NCBI GenBank assembly: GCA_900466945.1
Contig: UBNV01000003.1
Coordinates: forward strand, 62,001-126,000
DNA length: 64,000 bases
Direction: 5' to 3'
Source: Hyphomicrobiales bacterium
Lineage (GTDB): Bacteria; Pseudomonadota; Alphaproteobacteria; Rhizobiales; Rhizobiaceae
This document shows, one piece after another, positions 33,751 to 42,499 of the stretch. The first letter of the stretch is position 1, and every line of letters starts with the position of its first letter. The translations under genes and the position numbers were made by a program. Below the pieces are notes generated by a model. That model saw only the letters and a list, made by a program, of their open reading frames with translations, was not told the DNA's origin and ran no database searches.

Positions 33751-34575
33751 ATGTCAGCTTCATCATCGTCAGCATTGAAACATTCGGCCGAGCCCCCGCT
33801 GGCCGGGCCTGATCCGGAGGCCATTCCCGTCCTGCCGGTCCTCGGCATGCCGGTCCATGATCTCGGCTGGAACCAGGCTCTGGCGCTGCTTGAGCAGAAG
33901 CTGACCGCCCGGGATGGCTTCACGCATATCGCTTTCCTCAACGCCAACAATGCCAATGTCATGGTGCGCGATCCAGAATATCGCGACGTGCTGGGGCGTT
34001 GCCTCGTTTTGCCGGATGGCATCGGTGTCGATATCGCCGCGCATTTCCTGCATGGCGGCCGGTTTACGGCCAATCTCAACGGCACTGATTTTGTACCCGC
34101 ATCGTTGACCTTCATCGCCAAGCCGCTGCGTATCGGTCTTCTGGGCGCGACGTCGGAAGTGCTGCAAGCCGCGGCGGTGAATTTCCGCAAGCACACGCCG
34201 TGGCACGAGTTCATCGAGATTTCGGATGGTTACTTCGATCGCGCCGATCCGGTCCTGATCCTGAAGCGCATCGAGATGGCCCGCATCGACCTGCTTCTGG
34301 TCGCCATGGGTACGCCGCTGCAGGAAAAGTGGGTCGACAGACACCTTTCCGCCGATCATGCGCGTGTCGTGGTCAGCGTTGGCGCCTTGCTCGATTTCGT
34401 GTCCGGTCGGGTTGCGCGGGCGCCCCGCTGGGTTCGCCGGCTTCGCGCCGAATGGCTTTTCCGCCTGTGGCTCGAACCCTCACGCCTTTGGCGGCGCTAC
34501 ATCCTCGGCATTCCTGTCTTCCTGGGCCATGTCGTAAGCCACCGGCTCCGCCAGCCGTCGGCACCGCGCGCCTGA
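33751..34575 (+). CDS. WecG/TagA/CpsF-family glycosyltransferase
   Basis: 274 residues. The family core is clear: GFTHIAFLNANNANVMVRDPEYRDVLGRCLVLPDGIGVDIAAHFLHG, then NGTDFVP, IGLLGATSEVLQAAA, LLLVAMGTPLQEKWVDRHL, VVVSVGALLDFVSGRVARAPRWVRRLRAEWLFRLWLEPSRLWRRY. These enzymes transfer ManNAc(A) or related sugars to a lipid-linked acceptor for surface polysaccharide. The acceptor here is unknown. No other polysaccharide genes are nearby, so it appears to be a single gene. The start ATG at 33751 is followed by a ~25-residue poorly conserved leader. Confidence 0.88.
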   Translation: MSASSSSALKHSAEPPLAGPDPEAIPVLPVLGMPVHDLGWNQALALLEQKLTARDGFTHIAFLNANNANVMVRDPEYRDVLGRCLVLPDGIGVDIAAHFLHGGRFTANLNGTDFVPASLTFIAKPLRIGLLGATSEVLQAAAVNFRKHTPWHEFIEISDGYFDRADPVLILKRIEMARIDLLLVAMGTPLQEKWVDRHLSADHARVVVSVGALLDFVSGRVARAPRWVRRLRAEWLFRLWLEPSRLWRRYILGIPVFLGHVVSHRLRQPSAPRA

Positions 34576-34697
34576 GCAAACAGGCAGCTCCCACCTTGCA
34601 ATATGCCGCATTTTGACAGCATAGGACGGTGACAGGCAATCGGTGCCCCTGCGTTGGCGCTAGCTTGCTCGGAGTTTGAGACGGGGATGAGAGCACA

Positions 34698-35597
34698 GTG
34701 ACCACGGTAATCGATGGAAAGGCAGCCGCCGCTTCGGTAATCGAAGCGGTAACCTCAGCGGCAACCGGGCTGGAGACATCCGGCCACCGCAAGCCGGGTC
34801 TCGCGGTCGTCATTGTCGGCAATGATCCGGCAAGTCACGCCTATGTCGGCGCGAAAAGCCGCATGGCGAAGCAGTGCGGCTTCAACTCCATCCAGCACAC
34901 GCTTCTCGAGGATACCCCTCAAGCTGACCTGATGGCGCTGGTCGCATCTCTCAATGCCGACCCAGATGTCGACGGCATTCTCGTTCAACTTCCGCTCCCG
35001 AAACATCTCGACAGCGAGACGGTCATCCAGTCGATCCTGCCCGAAAAGGACGTCGACGGTCTGCACATCGTCAATGCCGGCAAGCTCGCGACCGGCGACT
35101 TGAAAACCGGGCTTCTTTCCTGCACGCCGGCCGGCGCCATGATCCTGGTGCGCCAGATCCACGGCAAGGACCTGTCGGGGCTGAATGCTTTGGTCATCGG
35201 CCGGTCCAACCTCTTCGGCAAGCCTATGGCGCAGCTCCTACTGAACGCCAACGCCACAGTCACGATCGGTCATTCGAAAAGCCGCGATCTGCCGGAACTC
35301 GCCCGTCAGGCAGACATTCTCGTTGCCGCCGTCGGACGCGCCGAAATGGTCAAGGCAGACTGGCTAAAGCCGGGAGCCACCGTCATTGATGTCGGCATCA
35401 ACCGCGTTGCGGCGCCTGAGAAGGGCGAGGGGAAGTTCAAGTTGGTGGGTGACGTCGCCTTTGCCGAATGCAAACCCGTCGCCAAGGCCATCTCGCCGGT
35501 TCCGGGCGGTGTCGGCCCGATGACCATCGCCATGCTGATGGCAAACACCGTGATTGCCGCTCATCGCCGGGCGGGGATGGCCGCGCCTAGCTTCTGA
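34698..35597 (+). CDS. folD: Bifunctional methylenetetrahydrofolate dehydrogenase/cyclohydrolase FolD
   Basis: 299 residues starting at GTG. Family motifs present: [99 protein letters not shown] and [19 protein letters not shown]. It interconverts 5,10-methylene-THF, 5,10-methenyl-THF and 10-formyl-THF in one-carbon metabolism. The active-site Lys lies in [10 protein letters not shown]. It ends 22 bases before the converging aglR gene. Confidence 0.96.
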   Translation: MTTVIDGKAAAASVIEAVTSAATGLETSGHRKPGLAVVIVGNDPASHAYVGAKSRMAKQCGFNSIQHTLLEDTPQADLMALVASLNADPDVDGILVQLPLPKHLDSETVIQSILPEKDVDGLHIVNAGKLATGDLKTGLLSCTPAGAMILVRQIHGKDLSGLNALVIGRSNLFGKPMAQLLLNANATVTIGHSKSRDLPELARQADILVAAVGRAEMVKADWLKPGATVIDVGINRVAAPEKGEGKFKLVGDVAFAECKPVAKAISPVPGGVGPMTIAMLMANTVIAAHRRAGMAAPSF

Positions 35598-35619
35598 TGG
35601 ACTATGCCGGTCGCCGTGC

Positions 35620-36645
35620 TCAGGCCGGCGCCGGCCCGGTCGAGGCCCGTACCACCAGTTCCACCTTCCACAATTCCTGTTCCGGCAATGCCGGCTCGCT
35701 CTGGTTGATCATCGCGATCAGGCGTTCGCCAACCCGTTTTCCCGCCGCGCGCAGCGACGAACGCGTGGTGGTGAGCGGCGTCGAGAAATTCTCCGGCTTC
35801 AACAGCGGCAATTCGTCGTCATGCGCGATCAGCGAGATATCGGCGCCGAGTTTCAGCCCATACTCGTTCATCGCCCTGACTGCGCCGAGCGCCAGAACGG
35901 TACTGGCACACAGGACGGCGGTCGGCCGGTCCGGACCAGCCAGGATTTCCTTCATCCCGCGATAGCCCTGTTCGTCCCCCATGAAGCTATGTCGCACGTG
36001 GCGTGGGTCGAGGAGAAATCCCTTCTCGGCCAGTGCCCTTTCGGTTCCGAGCCGGCGCCGGTGGGCGAAATCCAGCTCGGCCGGCCCATTCAGAAGGGCC
36101 ATCCGCTTGTGGCCGAGCTGCAGCAGAAAGCGGGTGGCGTCGTAGAAGGCGCCTTCATTGTCAACGTCGAGGAAGGGATAGTCGAGGTTTCGCCCGAAGG
36201 AGCGGCCATGCACGATGAAGGGCAGGGAGAGCGACTGAGCCATCGCGATCCGCGGGTCGTTCTCGCGGATATAGGCGAGGTAATAGCCGTCGACACTCCC
36301 GCTTGCCACCAGCCAGCGGATGGCCTGCTCCTCGTCTTCGGCCCGGGACGGCATGATGACGAAATGGAAATCCTGGACGATCGATGCCTCGGCGAGGCCA
36401 CTCTGGAACTCGGCGAAATGCATGTCCGAACTGTGGTCTGGAGAAATGGGCATGATCAGACCGATCGAGCCAGCCTTGCCTGTTGCGAGCCTCTGGGCAG
36501 CGCGGTTCGGGCGATATCCGGTTTCCTTCGCGGCCTTCAAGACCCGTTGGCGCGTCTCCTCGTTGACCTCGGGATAGCCGTTGAGTGCGCGGCTGATCGT
36601 CGTCTGCGACAGCCCGAGCATCTGGGACAGTTCTTTCAGGTTCAC
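35620..36645 (-). CDS. aglR: LacI-family repressor of the alpha-glucoside operon (AglR-like)
   Basis: 341 residues from GTG at 36645, preceded by GAGAGGA. This gives VNLKELSQMLGLSQTTISRALNGYPEVNEETRQRVLKAAKETGYRPNRAAQRLATGK, a complete LacI-type helix-turn-helix and hinge. The longer open frame to 36735 adds a non-conserved N-terminus and is rejected. The periplasmic-binding-like effector domain follows. It is divergent from aglEFGAK, with two CAAAGCGCTT palindromes between, the usual layout for a repressor sensing an alpha-glucoside. Confidence 0.88.
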   Translation of the reverse strand: MNLKELSQMLGLSQTTISRALNGYPEVNEETRQRVLKAAKETGYRPNRAAQRLATGKAGSIGLIMPISPDHSSDMHFAEFQSGLAEASIVQDFHFVIMPSRAEDEEQAIRWLVASGSVDGYYLAYIRENDPRIAMAQSLSLPFIVHGRSFGRNLDYPFLDVDNEGAFYDATRFLLQLGHKRMALLNGPAELDFAHRRRLGTERALAEKGFLLDPRHVRHSFMGDEQGYRGMKEILAGPDRPTAVLCASTVLALGAVRAMNEYGLKLGADISLIAHDDELPLLKPENFSTPLTTTRSSLRAAGKRVGERLIAMINQSEPALPEQELWKVELVVRASTGPAPA

Positions 36646-36693
36646 TGCGGATTTCCTCTCCTCACCTGGCCGCAGACCTCCTCCGCTTGCGGC

Positions 36694-36705
36694 CAAAGCG
36701 CTTCG
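36694..36705 (+). promoter_or_regulatory. LacI-type operator near aglR
   Basis: CAAAGCGCTTCG, one mismatch from a perfect palindrome, lies 49 bases upstream of the aglR start. It probably mediates autoregulation. Confidence 0.6.
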
Positions 36706-36855
36706 AATATGGCGCACAGGCCGGCCTTGCGACAAGAGAAATCTGAGTGCCGATAAGGCATTTGCATCAGGATGATTAGCTTTGTGCGTCTATTTGCGGC
36801 AACTGCGGAAAATAACCTTGACTCGCGATGGAACCCAATGTGATGAAATAGGGGC

Positions 36856-36867
36856 CAAAGCGCTTTG
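36856..36867 (+). promoter_or_regulatory. LacI-type operator upstream of aglE
   Basis: CAAAGCGCTTTG is a perfect 12-bp palindrome with the central CG step typical of LacI-family operators, 58 bases before aglE and 162 bases from the operator near aglR. The spacing could allow looping by a tetramer. Confidence 0.7.
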
Positions 36868-36924
36868 AGGAAAATGCGCTGACCAAGGACGTTTGGCCGT
36901 CCGATGTGATGGGAGGTATATCAC

Positions 36925-38277
36925 ATGAAGAAGACGTTTTTGATGACCGTGGCGGCTGCCGCGCTCTTGGCCGGCACCGTTGCCGCGCAGGAACTCAAAT
37001 TTGCTCCGGGTGAGGATACGAAGTTCAACTGGGCAAGCTTCGAAGAACTCAAGAAAACACAGCTCGATGGCGAGCAGATCACCATCTTTGGCCCCTGGCT
37101 CGGTCCGGACCAGGTGCTTGTTGAGAGCGTTCTTGCCTATTTCGCCGCCGCGACCGGCGCTGACGTCCGCTACACCGGTTCCGACAGCTTCGAACAGCAG
37201 GTCGTTGTCGACCTCGAAGCGGGTTCCGCCCCGAACATTTCGATCTTCCCGCAGCCGGGTCTCGCATCCGACATGGCAAAGCGCGGTTTCCTGACCGACC
37301 TCGGCGCCGAAAACGCATCCTGGTTGAAGGACAACTACGCCGCTGGCCAGTCTTGGGTTGATCTTGGTACCTATGCCGGCAAGGATGGCAATAAGGCCTT
37401 CTACGGCTTCCCGTACAAGACCGACGTGAAGTCGCTCGTCTGGTATTCGCCGGAAAACTTCGAAGACGCCGGCTATGAAGTGCCCCAGACCATGGAAGAG
37501 CTCAAGGCACTGACGGAAAAGATCGTCGCCGATGGCGGCACGCCGTGGTGCATCGGTCTCGGCTCGGGTGCGGCCACTGGCTGGCCTGCAACCGACTGGG
37601 TCGAAGACATGATGCTGCGCACCGCATCGCCGGCAGACTATGACAAGTGGGTCTCCAACGAGATGAAGTTCGACGATCCGATCGTCGTCAACGCCATCAA
37701 CGAGTTCGGCTGGTTCGCCAAGAACGACAAGTTCGTCGTCGGTGGCGCCGGTGCGGTTGCTTCGACCGACTTCCGTGACAGCCCGAAGGGCCTCTTCGCA
37801 TCGCCGCCGCAGTGCTACCTGCACCACCAGGCGTCGTTCATCCCGTCCTTCTTCCCCGAAGGTACGTCGGTGGGTGAAGATGCGGACTTCTTCTACTTCC
37901 CCGCCTATGCCGAGAAGGACCTCGGTAGCCCGGTTCTCGGTGCCGGTACCACCTTCACCATCACCAAGGACAGCAAGGCTGCCCGCGCCTTCATCGAATT
38001 CCTGAAGTCGCCAATCGCCCATGAAGTCTGGATGGCGCAGAAGGGCTTCCTCACACCCCATAAGGGCGTCAATACGGAAGTCTTCACCGACCCGACCGTG
38101 CGCAAGATGAACGACGTCCTGCTGCAGGCAACGACTTTCCGCTTCGACGCATCCGATCTGATGCCGGGCGCTGTCGGTGCCGGCAGCTTCTGGACCGGCA
38201 TGGTCGACTTTGTCGGTGGCAAGTCTGCCGAAGATGTAGCAAAGTCGATCCAGGCGACCTGGGACGGCATCAAGTAA
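36925..38277 (+). CDS. aglE: Alpha-glucoside ABC transporter substrate-binding protein AglE
   Basis: 450 residues with signal peptide MKKTFLMTVAAAALLAGTVAAQ. The mature protein is a family 1 solute-binding protein (ITIFGPWLGPDQVLVESVLAYFAAATGADVRYTGSDSFEQQVVVDLEAGSAPNISIFPQPG, then FPYKTDVKSLVWYSPENFEDAGYEVPQTMEELKALTEKI). In Sinorhizobium AglE binds sucrose, trehalose and maltose-type alpha-glucosides. It is the first gene of the operon, followed by a strong hairpin, which may raise its level over the permeases. Confidence 0.93.
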   Translation: MKKTFLMTVAAAALLAGTVAAQELKFAPGEDTKFNWASFEELKKTQLDGEQITIFGPWLGPDQVLVESVLAYFAAATGADVRYTGSDSFEQQVVVDLEAGSAPNISIFPQPGLASDMAKRGFLTDLGAENASWLKDNYAAGQSWVDLGTYAGKDGNKAFYGFPYKTDVKSLVWYSPENFEDAGYEVPQTMEELKALTEKIVADGGTPWCIGLGSGAATGWPATDWVEDMMLRTASPADYDKWVSNEMKFDDPIVVNAINEFGWFAKNDKFVVGGAGAVASTDFRDSPKGLFASPPQCYLHHQASFIPSFFPEGTSVGEDADFFYFPAYAEKDLGSPVLGAGTTFTITKDSKAARAFIEFLKSPIAHEVWMAQKGFLTPHKGVNTEVFTDPTVRKMNDVLLQATTFRFDASDLMPGAVGAGSFWTGMVDFVGGKSAEDVAKSIQATWDGIK

Positions 38278-38302
38278 TCTGCCGTAGAGCAGACTTGCCT
38301 AA

Positions 38303-38335
38303 CGAACGTCCGGGCCTCAGTTGCCCGGGCGTTCG
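38303..38335 (+). other. Intercistronic hairpin between aglE and aglF
   Basis: CGAACGTCCGGGC (38303-38315) pairs with GCCCGGGCGTTCG (38323-38335) over a 7-base loop, with 13 pairs including one G-U. It is followed by GCAAAA rather than a T-run. Such hairpins after a binding-protein gene usually protect the upstream mRNA or partly attenuate transcription, giving more binding protein than permease. Confidence 0.7.
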
Positions 38336-38373
38336 CAAAAACAATCAGAAGGCATGCGGAGGGGGAGGCCACC

Positions 38374-39615
38374 ATGAATCCAGCGTTGCAGGCTCTGATC
38401 ACGATCATCGTCGGTGTCGGCGGGTGTATAGGTTATTTTTATCTGTCGAACATGTTCGTCGACAGGGTGCTGTTCCCCGCGAAGGGTGAGCACGCCGGGC
38501 GCAACATCAATCGCGCCAATATGGTCCGCCCCTGGCTCTTTCTCTTCCCTGCAATTTTCGCGCTCGGCGTTTATCTCGCCTATCCGGTTGTCGCGACGTT
38601 GTGGCTCTCCGTCACCGACCGCAGTGCCGGAGGGGCATTCATCGGTTTCGCCAACTACGAGCGGATGATGAACGAGCCGAAGTTCTGGGAGGCGATCAGC
38701 AACAACCTTCTCTGGCTGACCGTCGTGCCGGCGGTATCAACGGCCTTCGGTCTTCTCGCCGCTCAGTTGACCGACCGCATTTCGTGGGGCAGCGTCGCCA
38801 AGTCGCTGATCTTTATGCCGATGGCGATCTCCTTCGTCGGCGCATCCGTTATTTTCAAGCTGGTCTACGATACCCGACCTGCCGGGGAAGAGCAGATCGG
38901 TATCCTGAATGCGCTTTGGCTGTCCTTCGACGGTGGCATCGGTGCCGCGATCGTCCTGCGGGTCTTGCCCGCATTGTTGCTGGCAGGCTTCATTGCCTTC
39001 ATCGTCTACGGCGTCTACCAGCTGTTGCGGCCTCTGGCCGGCGGCGTCGGTCGCCGTGGCGGGAGCTCCGCATTTGGCGTGGTGGTCCGGCTCGCCGTTA
39101 CGCTCGCAGCCGTCTGGCTGGGCTACAAGGCGCTCCTCTCGATCTATTCCGTGCTCACGTTCGACTATCCCTACGGCCAGCCGCAGACTTGGCTCACCAT
39201 CTCCTTCTGGAACAACTTTTTCCTGATGGTGGTGCTGATCTGGATCCAGACTGGTTTTGCCATGGTCATCCTCTCGGCTGCCTTGCGCGGCATTCCGGAA
39301 GAAACGATCGAGGCTGCCGTGATCGATGGCGCCAACGACTTTGAGATCTTTTTCAAGATCAAGATCCCGCAGATTATGGGCACCGTCGTCGTCGTCTGGA
39401 CGACCATCACGCTGGTCGTGCTCAAAGTGTTTGATATCGTCTTTGCCATGACCAACGGTCAGTGGGAAACGCAGGTGCTTGCCAACTACATGTTCGACAA
39501 GCTGTTCCGCTCCAATGATTGGGGCGTCGGCTCTGCCAGCGCCATGGTCATCATGCTGCTCGTGCTGCCGATCCTCGTCTGGAATGTCTACAACGCTCGA
39601 AAAGAAATGCGCTGA
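38374..39615 (+). CDS. aglF: Alpha-glucoside ABC transporter permease AglF
   Basis: 413 residues. An N-terminal helix (LITIIVGVGGCIGYFYLSNMFV) precedes the MalF-type core (PWLFLFPAIFALGVYLAYPVVATLWLSV). The EAA loop reads EETIEAAVIDGANDFEIFFKIKIPQIMGT. A periplasmic or membrane insert near residues 170-290 makes it longer than many permeases. It pairs with AglG to form the channel. The ribosome-binding site is GGAGGGGGAGG just before the ATG. Confidence 0.93.
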   Translation: MNPALQALITIIVGVGGCIGYFYLSNMFVDRVLFPAKGEHAGRNINRANMVRPWLFLFPAIFALGVYLAYPVVATLWLSVTDRSAGGAFIGFANYERMMNEPKFWEAISNNLLWLTVVPAVSTAFGLLAAQLTDRISWGSVAKSLIFMPMAISFVGASVIFKLVYDTRPAGEEQIGILNALWLSFDGGIGAAIVLRVLPALLLAGFIAFIVYGVYQLLRPLAGGVGRRGGSSAFGVVVRLAVTLAAVWLGYKALLSIYSVLTFDYPYGQPQTWLTISFWNNFFLMVVLIWIQTGFAMVILSAALRGIPEETIEAAVIDGANDFEIFFKIKIPQIMGTVVVVWTTITLVVLKVFDIVFAMTNGQWETQVLANYMFDKLFRSNDWGVGSASAMVIMLLVLPILVWNVYNARKEMR

Positions 39616-39628
39616 GGGGAGGCGGATC

Positions 39629-40792
39629 ATGGCTAATGTTGCAGGTAAGAAATCCAGTCTCGTCTGGGCCGTCCATCTTTCCGTGGCCGTGCTTGTTGTT
39701 CTCTGGTTGCTGCCGACCGCAGGTCTTTTCATTTCCTCGTTCCGCACGTCGGACCAGATTGCCACCAGCGGCTGGTGGAGTTCACTGTTCTCGCAGGAGC
39801 AGAACCTTGTCTTGCGAACGGCGGATCCCTCCACCCAGCGCCAGGAGGGGAACCTATGGGTCATCGAGGGCAATGTTCTGAGCGAGGGCGGTGCCTCGGC
39901 AGAAGCTGCAATCTCCACCTGGGGTACGTCCTCGCAAGACATCGGCGCGTACGAACCCGGGGCGACTGCCGACATGGGCGACGATGGCCGTGTGACCTTG
40001 CAGGCGAATGGCGACTACCGCCTCGAAAACGATACTGAAATGACCGGCAGCCGCGGCGAGCGCATCTTCGTGACGGCAGAGCTGCCGCCGAAGTTCACGC
40101 TCGACAACTATCAGACCGTTCTCTTCTCTGGATCGACGACGGACTCGATGGCCAAGGCTTTCTTCAACACGCTGACCGTCACCATCCCCGCGACGGTCAT
40201 CCCGATCGTCATTGCGGCCTTTGCGGCCTATGCACTGGCCTGGATGGAGTTTCCGGGACGTGCACTGCTGATCGCCGCTGTCGTGGCTCTCCTCGTTGTG
40301 CCGCTGCAACTCGCGCTCATCCCGCTTTTGCGCCTGCATCTGTCCATTGGCATCGGCAAGGGTTACCTCGGTGTCTGGCTCGCCCATACGGGTTTTGGCC
40401 TGCCGCTCGCAATCTATCTGTTGCGAAATTACATGGTCGGGCTTCCGCGCGATATCATCGAATGCGCAAAGGTGGACGGGGCAACCGACTTCCAGATCTT
40501 CACCCGTATCATCCTGCCGCTTTCCTTCCCAGCCCTCGCGTCCTTTGCCATCTTCCAGTTTCTCTGGACATGGAACGATCTGCTCGTCGCCAAGGTCTTC
40601 CTGATCGATGCGACCGGCGATACCACGGTCATGACGAACCAGATCGTGGAACTGCTGGGGACGCGTGGCGGCAACTGGGAAATCCTGGCCACGGCGGCCT
40701 TCGTGTCGATCGCCGTGCCGCTTCTCGTGTTCTTCTTCATGCAACGTTATCTCGTGCGTGGCCTCCTTGCCGGTTCGGTCAAGGGTGGCTGA
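39629..40792 (+). CDS. aglG: Alpha-glucoside ABC transporter permease AglG
   Basis: 387 residues from the ATG giving MANVAGKKSSLVWAVHLSVAVLVVLWLLPTAGLFISSFRTSDQI. A periplasmic insert follows helix 1 (about residues 45-160, containing SSQDIGAYEPGATADMGDDG). The C-terminal MalG-type core has the EAA loop GLPRDIIECAKVDGATDFQIFTRIILPLSFPA. The longer frame from 39479 overlaps aglF and is rejected. Its GAGGGGAGG ribosome-binding site lies at the aglF stop. Confidence 0.93.
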   Translation: MANVAGKKSSLVWAVHLSVAVLVVLWLLPTAGLFISSFRTSDQIATSGWWSSLFSQEQNLVLRTADPSTQRQEGNLWVIEGNVLSEGGASAEAAISTWGTSSQDIGAYEPGATADMGDDGRVTLQANGDYRLENDTEMTGSRGERIFVTAELPPKFTLDNYQTVLFSGSTTDSMAKAFFNTLTVTIPATVIPIVIAAFAAYALAWMEFPGRALLIAAVVALLVVPLQLALIPLLRLHLSIGIGKGYLGVWLAHTGFGLPLAIYLLRNYMVGLPRDIIECAKVDGATDFQIFTRIILPLSFPALASFAIFQFLWTWNDLLVAKVFLIDATGDTTVMTNQIVELLGTRGGNWEILATAAFVSIAVPLLVFFFMQRYLVRGLLAGSVKGG

Positions 40793-40829
40793 CGTCGGGA
40801 CGAAAGACCAAGCCAACAGGAACTTCTAA

Positions 40830-42485
40830 ATGAGTGCAGTTTCAAATACCGTCATGACGCCCGACAAGGACTGGTGGCGCGGCGCGGTGATCTATCAGAT
40901 CTACCCGCGCTCATATCAGGACTCCAACGGCGACGGTATCGGCGACCTGAAGGGCATCACCGCCCGCCTGTCCCATATTGCCGATCTTGGTGCGGACGCG
41001 ATCTGGATCTCGCCTTTCTTCACCTCGCCGATGAAGGACTTCGGCTACGACGTCTCGAACTATGTTGACGTAGACCCGATGTTCGGTTCGCTGACTGATT
41101 TTGACGGCCTGATCGCCGAGGCCCATCGCCTCGGCATCCGGGTCATGATCGATCTGGTGATGTCGCATTCCTCGGACCAGCATCCCTGGTTCGTGGAAAG
41201 CCGGTCGAGCCGCGTGAACGAGAAGGCCGACTGGTATGTCTGGGCCGATTCCAAGCCCGATGGCACGCCGCCGAACAACTGGCTGTCGATCTTCGGTGGT
41301 TCCGCCTGGCAGTGGGATCCGACCCGGATGCAGTACTACATGCACAACTTTCTGACCTCGCAGCCGGACATGAACCTGCACAATCCGGAAGTGCAGGACG
41401 CGCTCTTGGCCGCCACCCGCTTCTGGCTGGACCGCGGCGTCGATGGCTTCCGCCTCGACACCATCAACTTCTATTTCCATGACAAGGAACTCAGGGACAA
41501 CCCGGCGCTCGCTCCGGAGCGCCGCAACGCCTCGACCGCGCCGGCGGTGAACCCTTACAATTTCCAGGAACACATCTACGACAAGAACCGCCCGGAAAAC
41601 ATCGCTTTCCTCAAGCGTTTCCGCGCTCTGCTCGACGAATATCCGGCGATTGCCGCGGTTGGCGAAGTAGGAGACAGCCAGCGCGGCCTTGAGATCGTCG
41701 GAGAATATACCTCCGGCAATGACAAGATGCAGATGTGCTACGCCTTCGAATTCCTGGCTCCGGAGCCCCTGACGCCCGGAATCGTCCGTAACACCCAGAA
41801 CGCCTTTGCAACGGCTGCACCGGAAGGCTGGGCCTGCTGGGCCTTCTCTAACCATGACGTGGTCCGCCATGTGACGCGCTGGGGCGCAAATGTCCTCGAC
41901 CGTGAAGCCTATGCCCGAATGCTGTCTGCCCTGCTGCTCACCCAGCGCGGCTCGGTCTGCATCTACCAGGGCGAGGAACTCGGCCTCACCGAAGCCGACA
42001 TCGCCTACGAGGATCTGCAGGATCCCTATGGCATCCAGTTCTGGCCGGAATTCAAGGGGCGTGACGGTTGCCGCACACCCATGGTCTGGGACGATCATGC
42101 GTTGCAGGCGGGCTTTTCGACGGCAGCCAAGACCTGGCTGCCGATCCCGGTTGAACATACCTTGCGCGCGGTCAACACGCAGTTTGGCAAGCTGGAGTCT
42201 GTGCTCGAGCACTATCGCCGCTTCCTGACCTTCCGCCGCCAGTATCCGGCCTTCGCCAAGGGCGACATCACCTTCCACGAAGCCGGTGACGACCAACTCG
42301 TCTACACCCGCGCCTTCGGCAACGAGAAGCTGCTCTGCATCTTCAACATGAGCGCCGACGAAACGCCAATCGCCATGCCAGCGGGTGAATGGGTCGGCCT
42401 TGAGGGCCATGGATTTACCGGTTCAGTGAACGATAACAAGGTAGAATTGCCGGCTTGGGGCGCCTATTTCGCGCGTCACGCCTGA
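40830..42485 (+). CDS. aglA: Cytoplasmic alpha-glucosidase AglA (GH13)
   Basis: 551 residues with the GH13 oligo-1,6/alpha-glucosidase plan: WWRGAVIYQIYPRSYQDSNGDGIGDLKGI at the N-terminus, DLVMSHSSDQHPWF, the nucleophile region GVDGFRLDTINF, acid/base Glu in AAVGEVGDSQRG, and FSNHDVVRH. No signal peptide is seen, so it should hydrolyse imported alpha-glucosides to glucose in the cytoplasm. It lies between the permease and ATPase genes of the operon. Confidence 0.94.
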   Translation: MSAVSNTVMTPDKDWWRGAVIYQIYPRSYQDSNGDGIGDLKGITARLSHIADLGADAIWISPFFTSPMKDFGYDVSNYVDVDPMFGSLTDFDGLIAEAHRLGIRVMIDLVMSHSSDQHPWFVESRSSRVNEKADWYVWADSKPDGTPPNNWLSIFGGSAWQWDPTRMQYYMHNFLTSQPDMNLHNPEVQDALLAATRFWLDRGVDGFRLDTINFYFHDKELRDNPALAPERRNASTAPAVNPYNFQEHIYDKNRPENIAFLKRFRALLDEYPAIAAVGEVGDSQRGLEIVGEYTSGNDKMQMCYAFEFLAPEPLTPGIVRNTQNAFATAAPEGWACWAFSNHDVVRHVTRWGANVLDREAYARMLSALLLTQRGSVCIYQGEELGLTEADIAYEDLQDPYGIQFWPEFKGRDGCRTPMVWDDHALQAGFSTAAKTWLPIPVEHTLRAVNTQFGKLESVLEHYRRFLTFRRQYPAFAKGDITFHEAGDDQLVYTRAFGNEKLLCIFNMSADETPIAMPAGEWVGLEGHGFTGSVNDNKVELPAWGAYFARHA

Positions 42486-42499
42486 CAGGGGAGGATAGC

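Noticed and set aside
40911..42410. Antisense open frame (499 codons) opposite aglA
   Set aside because: Shadow of a clear GH13 gene with all catalytic residues.
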